A stretch of DNA of 64,000 nt from Paracidovorax konjaci (GCF_900112675.1 NZ_FOMQ01000012.1:96783-160782); one strand, 5' to 3'; counted from the first letter of the stretch, positions 16,640-26,885 are shown. Notes: generated by a model not told the origin, from the sequence alone. A program made the numbers and translations.

Positions 16640-17116
16640 TCAGCCCCAGAGCGCGGGCTTGGAGACCATCAGGTAGTAGATCGCGAGCATCGCGGCAAAC
16701 GCCGGGTAGCCCAACGCTTCCCACCAGCGCGCGTGGTGCCGGTACCGGGCGGGCAGCTCCGTGCCGCGCGCCACGGCGGTGCGTGCCATGTCCGCCATGC
16801 GCCATTGCAGCCACAGCACCGGCAGCCAGCACAGCCCTGCCAGCACGTAGAGCCCCAGCGATGCCGCGATCCACGGGGTGGACAGGGGCCAGCCCGCCAT
16901 GTGGGCCAGCGCCACGCCGCTCACGGGTTGCACGATGCCGGCCGGCGTGGTGAACCAGGTGTCGGCACGCACCACGAGGCGCGCGACCACGGCCTGCGCC
17001 GCCACGCTGCCGCTGCGGTTGGCGAAGAACAGATAGAACGCCGAGCCGAAGCCGGTGCCCACCAGCAGCATGCTGGAGAGGATGTGAATCCACTTGAGGA
17101 CGAGGTAGGTGTTCAT
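16640..17116 (-). CDS. DUF2269 family integral membrane protein
   Basis: 158 residues with four predicted membrane segments. It starts MNTYLVLKWIHILSSMLLVG, the usual DUF2269 opening with the WIHI motif. Later hydrophobic blocks are WIAASLGLYVLAGLCWLPVL and GYPAFAAMLAIYYLMV. The start overlaps the stop of the DoxX-like gene by 4 nt (ATGA). It is the last gene of the operon that begins at 18925. The function of the family is unknown. Confidence 0.85.
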   Translation of the reverse strand: MNTYLVLKWIHILSSMLLVGTGFGSAFYLFFANRSGSVAAQAVVARLVVRADTWFTTPAGIVQPVSGVALAHMAGWPLSTPWIAASLGLYVLAGLCWLPVLWLQWRMADMARTAVARGTELPARYRHHARWWEALGYPAFAAMLAIYYLMVSKPALWG

Positions 17117-17514
17117 GGCTGTCTTTTTTCTTCGGAGCGCCACAGCACGAGCAGGATGGCGGCAATGGGGAGGTTCTTGAGCAACCGGCCGAGTGGGTCG
17201 AGCCAGAGGCCCGGCAGCAGGACCGTCGCGATGGCGGTCATCGCCGCCATGAGCAGCAAGGCTGTGGCGTAGGCCGGGCGCCCCGGCCGCCACCATAGCC
17301 AGAGGCCGACCGCGAGGTCCGCTACGATGCCGGCCGCGATGATGGCCTGCATCCAGGCGCCGTTCTCCAGACCGGCGGCCACCAGCAGTTCGCGGCTCTG
17401 CCCGTGGAACTCCGCCAGGCTGGCCGCGGCGGTGCCCAGCCAGACGGCCACGAGGCTCGCCCGCAGCCAGCCCAGAGCGGCGGCGCCGCCCTGCGGTCCC
17501 GGGCGCGGCGTCAT
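17113..17514 (-). CDS. DoxX-like membrane protein
   Basis: 133 residues with four hydrophobic segments, fitting the DoxX-like/DUF4345-type size class. ATG at 17514. Segments include LGWLRASLVAVWLGTAAASL, AIIAAGIVADLAVGLWLWW and a conserved-looking LLPGLWLDPLGRLLKNLP before the last helix. Both ends overlap neighbours by 4 nt, so the three genes are translationally coupled. DoxX-type proteins often partner with thiol or quinone redox enzymes, and here a DCC-type thioredoxin-like protein heads the operon. The exact role is inference only. Confidence 0.72.
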   Translation of the reverse strand: MTPRPGPQGGAAALGWLRASLVAVWLGTAAASLAEFHGQSRELLVAAGLENGAWMQAIIAAGIVADLAVGLWLWWRPGRPAYATALLLMAAMTAIATVLLPGLWLDPLGRLLKNLPIAAILLVLWRSEEKRQP

Positions 17515-18413
17515 GGCTGCCTCCAGGCGCGGGCGACCAGATCGCGGTAATGCACCGCCGGGTGCCCGATGAGGCCTTGCAGCGGCGCGGCATCGGCGGT
17601 GTTGTCGCTGCCCAGCAGTTCCAGGCTTTCGCTGCACCAGGGCGATGCCGGCACCTGGTCGCCCAGCCGTGCGCTCCAGCGGCTGAGCAGATCGGGCAGC
17701 GGGGCCACATGCGCCGGGCCGTGGCCGGACTGCGTCCGCAGGCTGGCGATCAGCCCGGCCATGGAGACGGCCTCGGGCCCCGCGCATTCGATGGTGCCCT
17801 GCCGGTCCAGCGACGGGCCCAGCAGTGCGGCCACGGCATCGGCCAGATCATGCACCGCCACGGGCTGCACGCCGGCGCGCAGCACCGGGCGGGGCAAGAC
17901 CACCACCGGCAGCCGCGCGAGGTTCATGAAGAGCGCGCTGCTCGCGCCGCCCCGCCCGAAGACGATGCTCGGGCGCAGCACGCAGGCTGCCAGGGTGGCA
18001 CCGGGTTCGCCGGCCAGGCCCAGCAGATGGGTGTCGGCCGCGCGCTTGGTGCGGGCGTACCGCGTTTCGCTGCGGTCCACGCCCAGGGCGGAGATCTGCA
18101 CCACGCGCCGCACGCCGGCCTGCGCGCAGGCATCGAACAGCGCCTTCGGAGTGTCACGGTGCAGCGCATCGATGGGGCGCGAGGGGCTGTCGCGCAGCAC
18201 GCCCACGGCGTTCACCACCGCGTCGATGCCTGATAGCCGCGGCAGCCAGTCGCGGGCCGCGATGTCGCGGGCGAAGTCCATGGCCACCTGCCCGGCGGCG
18301 GGGCGTGCATGGCGGGGGGAGACGCCCTCGAACACCGTGTGTCCGTCCGCGCGCAGCCGCTGGGTCAGGTGGCGGCCTATGAACCCGGTCGCACCGGTCA
18401 GGAGAATCTGCAT
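17511..18413 (-). CDS. NAD(P)-binding extended SDR / NmrA-like protein
   Basis: 300 residues with an N-terminal Rossmann fold TGATGFIGRHL (GxxGxxG). VVNAVGVLRDS and VVQISALGVDRSETRYARTK follow, the latter with a Tyr-x-x-x-Lys spacing that fits SDR chemistry. A C-terminal domain as in complex-I NDUFA9-like or NmrA-like proteins completes it. ATG at 18413. It lies 65 nt after the DCC-family gene and overlaps the DoxX-like gene. Likely an epimerase/reductase-like or redox-sensing protein; substrate unknown. Confidence 0.82.
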   Translation of the reverse strand: MQILLTGATGFIGRHLTQRLRADGHTVFEGVSPRHARPAAGQVAMDFARDIAARDWLPRLSGIDAVVNAVGVLRDSPSRPIDALHRDTPKALFDACAQAGVRRVVQISALGVDRSETRYARTKRAADTHLLGLAGEPGATLAACVLRPSIVFGRGGASSALFMNLARLPVVVLPRPVLRAGVQPVAVHDLADAVAALLGPSLDRQGTIECAGPEAVSMAGLIASLRTQSGHGPAHVAPLPDLLSRWSARLGDQVPASPWCSESLELLGSDNTADAAPLQGLIGHPAVHYRDLVARAWRQP

Positions 18414-18478
18414 GGTGGATCGCCTTGGTGGATGGAGCAAAAAGGTGGGGCAAACAGGGCAGACAGCGTGCTGCCGCG

Positions 18479-18925
18479 TCACAGGCGGCACGGGCCGTCG
18501 GGGCCGCAGCGCTGCCGTGCCGCGCGCTGGCTGGCGCGCTCGAACAGGCCGCTGACGAGCCAGCGCGGCAGGCGGTAGCGGTTGCGCGCCAGCACCGGGT
18601 AGAGCCGGTCCGCCAGCGGCCCCAGCACCGGCAGCCGCGTGGCGGCCGTGACCCAGCCCAGGCCCACGGCCTCATAGGCGCGGCGGAACACTTCCACGCC
18701 GCGCAGCACCCGCCCGTCCGCCGCGCGGGCGTGGATCAGGGTGAGCAGGTCCTCCCGGGTGGTGCCGGGGGGCGGCCCCTCGAACCCGGGCGCCCAGATG
18801 TCCTCGAACCTCAGCAGGCCCGCACGGTCGCGGCGCATCAGGTTGCCCATCTCGGTGCTGCACAGGGCGCAGCGCGAGTCGTAGTAGAGGGTCAGCGGAT
18901 AGAGGGCGGGGGCATCGGCGGTCAT
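18479..18925 (-). CDS. DCC-family thiol-disulfide oxidoreductase (DUF393)
   Basis: 148 residues. It has the family signature near the N-terminus: LTLYYDSRCALCSTEM, a CxxC pair in a thioredoxin-like strand-loop. RFEDIWAPGFEG and GVEVFRRAYEAVGLGW follow, also typical. It is the first gene of the operon running left to 16640. A TTTCTGT/AGAAA-type site lies about 65-85 nt upstream and resembles the palindrome in front of the adjacent GbsR-like gene. Confidence 0.87.
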   Translation of the reverse strand: MTADAPALYPLTLYYDSRCALCSTEMGNLMRRDRAGLLRFEDIWAPGFEGPPPGTTREDLLTLIHARAADGRVLRGVEVFRRAYEAVGLGWVTAATRLPVLGPLADRLYPVLARNRYRLPRWLVSGLFERASQRAARQRCGPDGPCRL

Positions 18926-18988
18926 GGCAGGCTCCTGTGAAACCGTTCAGTCAGAAGGGGGTGGATCGGCGGCTCGGCATTTCCAGGG

Positions 18989-19008
18989 TTTCTGTAGAAA
19001 AAGAAATT
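18989..19008. promoter_or_regulatory. Imperfect operator-like site before the DCC operon
   Basis: TTTCTGT followed five bases later by AAGAAATT repeats the arms of the perfect palindrome at 19632-19653. The AT-rich patch stands out between GC-rich genes. It is proposed as a second binding site of the regulator encoded at 19046-19609. Confidence 0.5.
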
Positions 19009-19045
19009 CTTGGTCAAAAAAGAGCCGGCTACGTGTCGGGTTGTC

Positions 19046-19609
19046 TCAGGAAGATGGCGGCGCTTTGGCCGCGCGCGCCTGGCTGTCGTCGCCCCGCACG
19101 AACTTCTGGACGCTGGCCCCGAGGCGCAGCACCTTTTCGAGCGTGGAGGGCGTGAGCCGCAGCATCTCGTCGGTCCACAGGCCCAGCGACTCCATGAGCC
19201 GCAGCGTCTCGCGCACGCGGTCCTGCGCGTCGGGGGATTCTGCGGCCAGTTCGGGGCGGGCGACCAGTTCGCGCAGCATGCGCACGGTGGGCTCGAACTC
19301 CCGCTCCTTGCGTTCGCGCACGACGGTGCGGAACAGCTCCCATACGTCGGTGGAGGTTTCGAAATAGTCGCGCCGGTCGCCCAGCACATGCGTCACGCGG
19401 ATGAGGTTCCAGTTCAGCAATTCCTTGAGGCTGTTGCTCACGTTGGAGCGTGCGACGGCCAGCGTGTCGCAGATCTCCTCCGCATGCAGCGGGCGGCCGT
19501 GGAAGAAGAGCAGCGCATGGATCTGCGCGACAGTGCGGTTGACGCCCCAGGCGGTGCCCATCTCGCCCCAGTGGACGACGAAACGGCGGGCGGTGTCGGT
19601 AAGTTGCAT
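19046..19609 (-). CDS. GbsR/MarR-family transcriptional regulator
   Basis: 187 residues. It opens with RFVVHWGEMGTAWGVNRTVA, then a winged helix (LHAEEICDTLAVARSNVSNS and LKELLNWNLIRVTHVLGD) and a helical C-terminus, the layout of the GbsR subfamily. It is on the same strand as the DCC/SDR/DoxX/DUF2269 operon, 120 nt upstream of it. A perfect 9-bp inverted repeat is centred about 33 nt before its ATG, which suggests autorepression and control of the operon. The inducer is unknown. Confidence 0.85.
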   Translation of the reverse strand: MQLTDTARRFVVHWGEMGTAWGVNRTVAQIHALLFFHGRPLHAEEICDTLAVARSNVSNSLKELLNWNLIRVTHVLGDRRDYFETSTDVWELFRTVVRERKEREFEPTVRMLRELVARPELAAESPDAQDRVRETLRLMESLGLWTDEMLRLTPSTLEKVLRLGASVQKFVRGDDSQARAAKAPPSS

Positions 19610-19631
19610 GGGCGCAGTCTATGGCTTCATA

Positions 19632-19653
19632 AATTTCTGTCAATACAGAAATT
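19632..19653. promoter_or_regulatory. Perfect palindromic operator before the GbsR-like gene
   Basis: AATTTCTGT (19632-19640) and its exact complement ACAGAAATT (19645-19653) are separated by CAAT. Nine of nine positions pair. The site overlaps the expected promoter of the regulator and has a degenerate partner at 18989-19008. Confidence 0.75.
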
Positions 19654-19808
19654 ATCGCTTGAAAGAGCCAATTCAATGGACAGGACCACGGCCGAGTCCG
19701 CGGGTTTTAGGCCTGCGCCGACCACCTGCGCGCGGGAGGCCCTAGACTGCTGCCGGCCTCCGGGCGATTCCGCCCGGCACCCACCCGACACTTTCACAGG
19801 AGCCTTCC

Positions 19809-20717
19809 ATGCTGCATGACGACCTCAAGAAAGATTTCGACGCCCTGCTGCCCGGCCAGTCCACCGAAGCCGGCGCCAGCCGCCGCACCGCCATGCGGGT
19901 GGCGCTGGGCGCGGGCTTCGGCGTGGGCTACGCCGCCGCGGCCATGCCGATCATGGCGCAGACGGCCATCCAGACGCCGTCCGACGGCCTCACGGCCGGC
20001 AAGGTCGAGATCGACGTGAACGGCTTCAAGGTGCCGGCCTATCGGGCCGCGCCGGCGGGCAAGACCGGCCTGCCGGTGGTGCTGGTGATCCAGGAGATCT
20101 TCGGCGTGCACGAATACATCGCCGACACCTGCCGCCGCTTCGCGAAGGCGGGCTACCTGGCGATCGCGCCCGACATGTACGTGCGCCAGGGCGACCCGTC
20201 GCAATACACCGAAGTCGCCAAGCTCATGAGCGAGATCGTCTCCAAGGTGCCCGATGCCCAGGTGCTGGCCGACCTCGATGCGACCGTGAAGTGGGCCGGC
20301 GCCCATGGCGGCGACCTGTCGAAGGTGGGCATCACGGGCTTCTGCTGGGGGGGCCGCATCACCTGGCTCTACGCCGCGCACGGGCCGGTCAAGGCCGGCG
20401 TCGCGTGGTACGGGCGCCTCGTGGGCCAGGCCAGCGACCTGACGCCCAAGCACCCGGTGGACATCGCGCCCATCCTGAAGGCGCCGGTGCTCGGCCTCTA
20501 CGGAGAAAAAGACACCGGCATCCCCCTTGACACGGTTGATAAGATGAAAGCGGCCCTCAAGACCGGCTCCGCCGCCGCCAAGGCATCGGAGTTCGTCGTG
20601 TACCCGGATGCGCCGCACGCCTTCCACGCCGACTACCGGCCCAGCTACCGCGAGGAAGCCGCCGAGGATGGATGGAAGCGCGCGCTGGCGTGGTTCAAGA
20701 CGCACGGCGTGGGCTGA
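19809..20717 (+). CDS. Dienelactone hydrolase family protein, exported
   Basis: 302-residue alpha/beta hydrolase. The N-terminus has a twin-arginine-like signal ([15 protein letters not shown]) after a 24-residue lead, as in YghX/DLH-type periplasmic members. Catalytic elements are [11 protein letters not shown] (conserved Glu), the nucleophile GFCWGG (Cys), an Asp in [10 protein letters not shown] and the His in [15 protein letters not shown]. The cysteine nucleophile is typical of dienelactone hydrolases. It stands alone with its own terminator. The natural substrate is not clear; such paralogues need not belong to chloroaromatic pathways. Confidence 0.9.
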   Translation: MLHDDLKKDFDALLPGQSTEAGASRRTAMRVALGAGFGVGYAAAAMPIMAQTAIQTPSDGLTAGKVEIDVNGFKVPAYRAAPAGKTGLPVVLVIQEIFGVHEYIADTCRRFAKAGYLAIAPDMYVRQGDPSQYTEVAKLMSEIVSKVPDAQVLADLDATVKWAGAHGGDLSKVGITGFCWGGRITWLYAAHGPVKAGVAWYGRLVGQASDLTPKHPVDIAPILKAPVLGLYGEKDTGIPLDTVDKMKAALKTGSAAAKASEFVVYPDAPHAFHADYRPSYREEAAEDGWKRALAWFKTHGVG

Positions 20718-20748
20718 TGGCGCGCTCCACCGGCGTGCCGTCCGCAGC

Positions 20749-20770
20749 AAAGCCCTTCGGGGCTTTTTTC
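20749..20770 (+). terminator. Rho-independent terminator of the dienelactone hydrolase gene
   Basis: AAGCCC and GGGCTT pair around a TTCG tetraloop and are followed by TTTTTC, 32 nt after the stop codon. Confidence 0.9.
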
Positions 20771-20800
20771 GTTTCCGCCATGCCGATGCAGCCGCCATAA

Positions 20801-20860
20801 CAATGAAATTGGCTCCATGTCGGCGAAAATAGGACATTTTTAGCTATGGTTTTAATAGCA
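20801..20860 (-). repeat. GCTAT palindromic repeat, divergent copy covering the ZIP start codon
   Basis: Read on the minus strand it gives TGCTATT...CATAGCT, then CGCCGACATGGAGCC and a CAATTTCATTG end, in the same order as the other copies. The ATG of the ZIP transporter lies inside it. Divergence is higher than between the polA, pbpC and dinB copies. Confidence 0.5.
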
Positions 20861-21700
20861 GTCATCCTGGCCACCCTGGCCGCGGGCATTGGCAGCGTGT
20901 GGGTGGCTGCGCTGCTCATGCGGGCCGGCTGGGGCGACGGCCGCACGGGCATCGGCCCACAGCATCTGCTGAGCTTCGCCGCCGGCGCTCTGCTGGCCAC
21001 GGCGTTCATGCACCTTCTGCCCGAAGCCTTCGAAAGCCAGGCGGGTGCGCATGAGCTGTTCGCCACGCTGCTGGTCGGGCTGGTCTTCTTCTTCCTGCTC
21101 GACAAGGCCGAGCTTTGGCACCACGGCCACGAGCACGGCGTGGGGCCGGTCCATGACCATGAACATGGCCACGGCCACGGCCACGGAAATGACGCGGCCC
21201 ACGCTCACAGCCATGGGCACGGGCACGGGCACGGGCACGGCTCCCGGTCGTCCGGCGGCTGGGCGCTGCTCACCGGCGACAGCGTGCACTGCTTCGGCGA
21301 CGGCATCCTGATCGCCTCCGCCTTCCTGGCGGACATCCGGCTGGGCGCCATCGCCGCGCTGGCGGTGCTGGCGCACGAGGTGCCCCACCACATGGGCGAC
21401 CTCGTCGTGCTGCGCCAGTCCAGCGGCAACCGCCGCGGGGCGCTCGTCAAGGTGTCGCTGGCCGGCGCCGTGACGGCGCTGGGCGGTATCACGGGCTATT
21501 TCCTCGTGGGCGAGTTGCAGGACTGGCTGCCGTATTTCCTGGCCATCGCCTCCAGCAGCTTCGTTTATGTGGCGCTGGCCGACCTGATCCCCCAGTTGCA
21601 GAAGCGCCTGACCGCCCTGCAGACGTTCGCCCAGATCGCGTGGCTGGCCGCGGGCATGACGGTGGTCACGCTGGTGAGCGGCCTGGCGCACTCGCACTGA
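20846..21700 (+). CDS. ZIP-family divalent metal transporter
   Basis: 284 residues with seven to eight membrane segments. TM1-3 are LIAVILATLAAGIGSVWVAA, the stretch around LLSFAAGALLATAFMHLLPE and FATLLVGLVFFFLLDK. A cytoplasmic His-rich loop of about 40 residues (HxHGHGHG runs) follows, partly coded by GGGCAC repeats. The metal-site helices are DSVHCFGDGILIASAF and AVLAHEVPHHMGDLVV (HExPHHxGD), diagnostic for ZIP proteins. It moves zinc or a related metal across the inner membrane. The start ATG falls within a palindromic repeat; an AGGA 11 nt upstream may serve as ribosome site. Confidence 0.93.
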   Translation: MVLIAVILATLAAGIGSVWVAALLMRAGWGDGRTGIGPQHLLSFAAGALLATAFMHLLPEAFESQAGAHELFATLLVGLVFFFLLDKAELWHHGHEHGVGPVHDHEHGHGHGHGNDAAHAHSHGHGHGHGHGSRSSGGWALLTGDSVHCFGDGILIASAFLADIRLGAIAALAVLAHEVPHHMGDLVVLRQSSGNRRGALVKVSLAGAVTALGGITGYFLVGELQDWLPYFLAIASSSFVYVALADLIPQLQKRLTALQTFAQIAWLAAGMTVVTLVSGLAHSH

Positions 21701-21737
21701 GCCGCAGCCCCGCGCCCGCGCGTGCAGCGGGCAGCGT

Positions 21738-23339
21738 TTACCGGGGCTGCGCCAGCCGTTCGAAGTCCTGGTCCAGGCGCGCCAGGCTGCCATTGATGCG
21801 CGCGCGCCGGTCGCGCGTCCAGGCCGCCTGCTGGTCCAGACGGCTGCGGGCGTCGGCCAGCATGCGCGCCATCTCCGCCGGCTGGGGGCCACCTGCCGTC
21901 GCGCGGTGCTGGATGATGGCCACCGGGTCCAGCGTGGCGCGGAACTCGGCCTCGCTCATCGGCAATTGCGCCGGGAATTCCGATCCGTGCACCGATTCCG
22001 CGTAGATGCGCCGCGCTTCCCGGTAGGGGAAGTCCAGCGGCTTGATGTCCTTGGCCTTCGCGTAGCCGACGACCTCGGACGCGAAATGGTGGCCTACCCG
22101 GAACGGCAGCTTGTACTTGCGCATCAGCACGTCCGCCAGTTCCTGGGAGGCGGTCCAGTCGCTGTTGAGTTCTTCCAGCGCGCGCTGCGGATCGATGACC
22201 AGCGCGTTCAGGATACGGTCCCACTGGTTCAGCACCACGATGGCGCTCTGCACCATGCCGACGTTGTTGCGCGTCTCCTTGGGGTCCTGCATGCCGGGCG
22301 GGATGTTGTGTGCCTGGATGGCGGCGCCCATGCCCAGCGTGAGCGCCTGCGAAGCGTCGCGCCGCGTGCTGTTGAGCAGCCCCGGATTGCGCTTTTGCGG
22401 CATGGCGCTGGAGACGTAGGTGTTGCCGTCGCCCTCCTGCAGCAGGATCCAGGGCCGCGCCTGCGCGTACTGCGTCATCACGTCTTCGATGAAGGTGCCG
22501 GCGTGCAGCGCGATGGCCATGACGATGGCGCCCGCCTCGACGGGCTGATCCACGGCGGACACCTGCGCGGCGTCGTAGGCGTTGTCCACGGTGGCGGCAA
22601 AGCCCAGGTAATCGGCCATGCGCTGGCGGTCGAGCGGCCAGCTCGTGCCGTTGAGCACCGTGGTCCCCATGGGCGAGCGGTCGATGCGCGCGTAGGCTTC
22701 GCGGATGCGCTGTGCATCGCGGTCCAGCCCGCTGGCCAACCCCAGCAGGTAATGCCCATAGCTGTTGGGCTGGGCCGCCACGCCGTTGGTGTAGTTCGGC
22801 ACCACGGTGGCCCGGTGTTTGTCGGCCAGCCGGACCATCGTGGCGGTGGTCTTGTGGAGGGCCTCGGCCAGTTTGAGCATCTCTTCGCGCAGCAGGGCCG
22901 ACCGCACGGTGGAAAGCATGTCCTGGCTGGACCGGCCGGCATGCAGCAGCGTGATCTGCGGGCCCGCGGCTTCGATCAACAGGGGTTCGAAGGTGATCAC
23001 CAGGCCGGGGCGCTTGCCGCCGGGCCGGTTGCCGTCGGCCAGCACCTTGCTGATGCCGGCATGGGCCAGCGGTGCGAAGGATTTGTCGAGCAGGCCTTCG
23101 TCGGTGTTGATGACGGCGGACGCCTTGTTGATTTCTCCGAGCCAGAAGAACTCGTCGCGCCGGGGCGCCGCGCTGGCGGCCGCAGGCGGGGAGGGCGGTG
23201 CGGCGGTGGCCGGGGCCGCGGGAGCGGGCGCCGGCGTGGCCGTCTGTGCGGCCACCGTACCGGCCGCGCAGAGCGCGGCGGCGCAGGCGATGGCGTGCAG
23301 GGCGCGGGGCAGCGAGGGGGTTTTCGAGGCGATTGCCAT
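21738..23339 (-). CDS. Exported argininosuccinate lyase-like protein (fumarase/aspartase superfamily)
   Basis: 533 residues. The ATG at 23339 is supported by AGGAG 7-8 nt upstream and by a signal peptide (ALHAIACAAALCAAGTVAAQ). A linker of about 30 Ala/Pro residues follows. The catalytic body shows the superfamily signature SSAMPQKRNPG (about 310-320), GTTVLNGTSWPLDRQRMA and YTNGVAAQPNSYGHYLLG, so the fold and signature loop are kept. Superfamily enzymes eliminate fumarate or related acids, but they are normally cytoplasmic; an export signal is unusual. A true argH lies 2 kb away. It is the last gene behind the AlgZ/AlgR-like pair on the same strand. Substrate unknown. Confidence 0.85.
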   Translation of the reverse strand: MAIASKTPSLPRALHAIACAAALCAAGTVAAQTATPAPAPAAPATAAPPSPPAAASAAPRRDEFFWLGEINKASAVINTDEGLLDKSFAPLAHAGISKVLADGNRPGGKRPGLVITFEPLLIEAAGPQITLLHAGRSSQDMLSTVRSALLREEMLKLAEALHKTTATMVRLADKHRATVVPNYTNGVAAQPNSYGHYLLGLASGLDRDAQRIREAYARIDRSPMGTTVLNGTSWPLDRQRMADYLGFAATVDNAYDAAQVSAVDQPVEAGAIVMAIALHAGTFIEDVMTQYAQARPWILLQEGDGNTYVSSAMPQKRNPGLLNSTRRDASQALTLGMGAAIQAHNIPPGMQDPKETRNNVGMVQSAIVVLNQWDRILNALVIDPQRALEELNSDWTASQELADVLMRKYKLPFRVGHHFASEVVGYAKAKDIKPLDFPYREARRIYAESVHGSEFPAQLPMSEAEFRATLDPVAIIQHRATAGGPQPAEMARMLADARSRLDQQAAWTRDRRARINGSLARLDQDFERLAQPR

Positions 23340-23433
23340 GGATGTCTCCTTTTCTGGGATTGGTTCTGGGTGCCGGCGCGGGCAAGGGGCCGGTAGGGTG
23401 TGGGGTTCGGCGCGCGGTGCGGTGCTTCGGGCG

Positions 23434-24180
23434 TCAGCCCGCCAGGGCTTCGCGGACGGCGGCCACCTGCCGGCGCGACACCGCCAGCAGCTCCGGCAGG
23501 CCATGCATGCGCACGGCCCAGCCTTCGCCCTCTTCGGGGTCGTAATGCTTTTCGATGGCCCGTAGCGCGCGGCGCGCCACCAGCGCATTGCGGTGCACGC
23601 GCAGGAAGCGGGCCGGGTGGCGCGCCTCCAGTTCGCTCAGCGCGCCCTCGAGGACATAGCTGCGCGTGCCGGTACGCACCGTGAGGTACTTGAGTTCGGC
23701 CTTGATGTAGAGCACTTCGTCCAGCGGCACGCGTTCGGTGCGGCCCCGGTCCTGGATCAGCAGCACTTCGCCGTCTGCCGCGCCCGGCGAGGGCAGCGGC
23801 CGGGGCGCGGGCTGGGCCACGGTGCGCTGCACTTTGGCCAGCGCCTGCTGCAGCCGTTCCAGCCGCACGGGCTTGGTGAGGTAGTCCACCGCGTCCAGCT
23901 CGAAGGCGCTCACGGCATGGTCGGCGTGCGCCGTGACGAAGACGATGGCGGGCGGCCACGCCAACGCCCGCAGCGTGTGGGCAAGCGCCAGTCCGTCCTG
24001 GCCCGGCATGTGGATGTCCAGCAGCACCGCGTCGCAGGCGCGGCCGGCGGTCGCCCGCAACTGCTGGAGCGCTTCGGCGGCATTGGCTGCCTCGGACACC
24101 GTGTGCCCGCCGCAATCGGCCAGCAGGGTGCGCAGGCGGCTGCGCGCCAGGGCTTCGTCATCGACGATGAGGATGTGCAT
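23434..24180 (-). CDS. LytTR-type response regulator (AlgR-like)
   Basis: 248 residues. The receiver domain has the acidic pair VDDEA (7-8), phospho-acceptor D55 in LLDIHMPG, T in FVTAHAD and K in LTKPVRL. A LytTR DNA-binding domain follows (about 140-245): EVLYIKAELKYLTVRTG and RFLRVHRNALVA are typical. It lies 50 nt after the sensor kinase gene on the same strand, forming an AlgZ/AlgR-like pair. Its targets cannot be deduced; the exported lyase-like gene 94 nt downstream may be in the same transcript. Confidence 0.9.
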   Translation of the reverse strand: MHILIVDDEALARSRLRTLLADCGGHTVSEAANAAEALQQLRATAGRACDAVLLDIHMPGQDGLALAHTLRALAWPPAIVFVTAHADHAVSAFELDAVDYLTKPVRLERLQQALAKVQRTVAQPAPRPLPSPGAADGEVLLIQDRGRTERVPLDEVLYIKAELKYLTVRTGTRSYVLEGALSELEARHPARFLRVHRNALVARRALRAIEKHYDPEEGEGWAVRMHGLPELLAVSRRQVAAVREALAG

Positions 24181-24230
24181 GGGTGGGTGGCCGTCTGGGG
24201 GAAAAGGGCGGGTTGCGGCGCGCGCAGCCG

Positions 24231-25292
24231 TCAGGGCCGCGCCGGCAGCGAGATGCGCACCCTGTACAGCCCATTGTGCATGCCTGCCGAGAAGTCGCAC
24301 TGCATGTCGTGCAGCAGCCGCAACCGGTCCCGCACGTTGGCCAGCGCGATGCCGTGCCCCTGTGTGCTGGCGGCCGTGCGCAGGTCGGCCGCCGGCACGG
24401 TGTTGGTGATGGTGATTACCGCGCGGCTACCGCGCAATTCGGTCGTCACGCGCAGCTTGCCGCCCTGCGCACAGGGCTCCACGCCATGCTTGACGGCGTT
24501 TTCCACCAGCGGCTGCAGCAGCAGCGGCGGCAGCCGCGCGGCATCCGTGCGGGCGTCGAGCACCCACTGCACGCGCAGCCGCTGCTCGAAACGCACCTGC
24601 TCGATCGCAAGGTAGCGCCGGGCCAGCGTGATCTCCTCGGCCAGCGTGGAGGCTTCCCCTTGCTCCACCAGCGCGTGGCGGAAGAGGTCGCTCAGGTCCT
24701 CCAGCAGCGCTTCGGCCTTGGCCGGCTCGTCGCGCACCAGTGCGATGGCGCTGTTGAGCGTGTTGAACAGAAAGTGCGGCCGGATGCGCGACTGCAACTC
24801 GCTGAGCCGCGCGGTGGTGGCCGCCGGCGTGCGGGCGCGGGCGCGCAGCACCAGGGCCGCCACCAGCGCGGCCGACAGCAGCGCGCCGCTGGCCGTGCTG
24901 GCGATCCAGGGCGGGTCCGTGGCCACCCCGACCAGCGCCAGCATGCCGCAGGCATAAACGCCCGATACCGCCCCGAGCGCCACGCCTGCCGCATACTGCA
25001 GCGCGACCGGCAGGCCCTGCAGCACGGTCTTGAGACTGCAGGCCGTCACCAGCCAGGCCAGGGTGGCGGGCAGCGCGCCGCCGGTCAGCAGCGAGAGCCG
25101 CGCCAGCCATTGCATGGGGCTTTCGGCCCCGAACAGCGCCCCCACGCCGAGCACCGCTTCCACGAAAAGCACGGCGCGCAGCACCACCCCGACATGGCAG
25201 GCGTCGAAGACGAGCGCACGCCGCCCGAGCCCCTCGGAAGGGGGCTCGGGCAGGGGCTGGGGCCGGGTCGATAAAATTTGGGTCTCTTGCAT
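24231..25292 (-). CDS. Sensor histidine kinase of the LytS/AlgZ type
   Basis: 353 residues. The N-terminal part has about four membrane segments after [20 protein letters not shown]. The HisKA_7TM/His_kinase box is [13 protein letters not shown] with the phospho-acceptor at H173. The ATPase domain shows [12 protein letters not shown] (N box) and a degenerate G box ([13 protein letters not shown]). It partners with the LytTR regulator downstream. The ATG at 25292 is used; it is divergent from argH, whose likely -10 (TAAAAT at 25272-25277) lies inside this gene's first codons, so a slightly later start is possible. Confidence 0.88.
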   Translation of the reverse strand: MQETQILSTRPQPLPEPPSEGLGRRALVFDACHVGVVLRAVLFVEAVLGVGALFGAESPMQWLARLSLLTGGALPATLAWLVTACSLKTVLQGLPVALQYAAGVALGAVSGVYACGMLALVGVATDPPWIASTASGALLSAALVAALVLRARARTPAATTARLSELQSRIRPHFLFNTLNSAIALVRDEPAKAEALLEDLSDLFRHALVEQGEASTLAEEITLARRYLAIEQVRFEQRLRVQWVLDARTDAARLPPLLLQPLVENAVKHGVEPCAQGGKLRVTTELRGSRAVITITNTVPAADLRTAASTQGHGIALANVRDRLRLLHDMQCDFSAGMHNGLYRVRISLPARP

Positions 25293-25343
25293 CGCGGCAT
25301 CCGGACGTTCCGGGTGACCGAAACCTCCGGATTATTGCCCTCC

Positions 25344-26801
<1,458 letters not shown>

Positions 26802-26885
26802 GCGCCCTTCTTTTCTTATCCGTCGCCCGTCTTCCGACGTCCTCGCCCCTTCCGCCCACTTCCTTCCTGCCCTCACGGTACTGCC

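Noticed and set aside
21190..21240. Short tandem CAC/GGC-rich repeats as a possible CRISPR or satellite
   Set aside because: They simply encode the His-Gly loop of a ZIP transporter; no spacers or regular repeat length.
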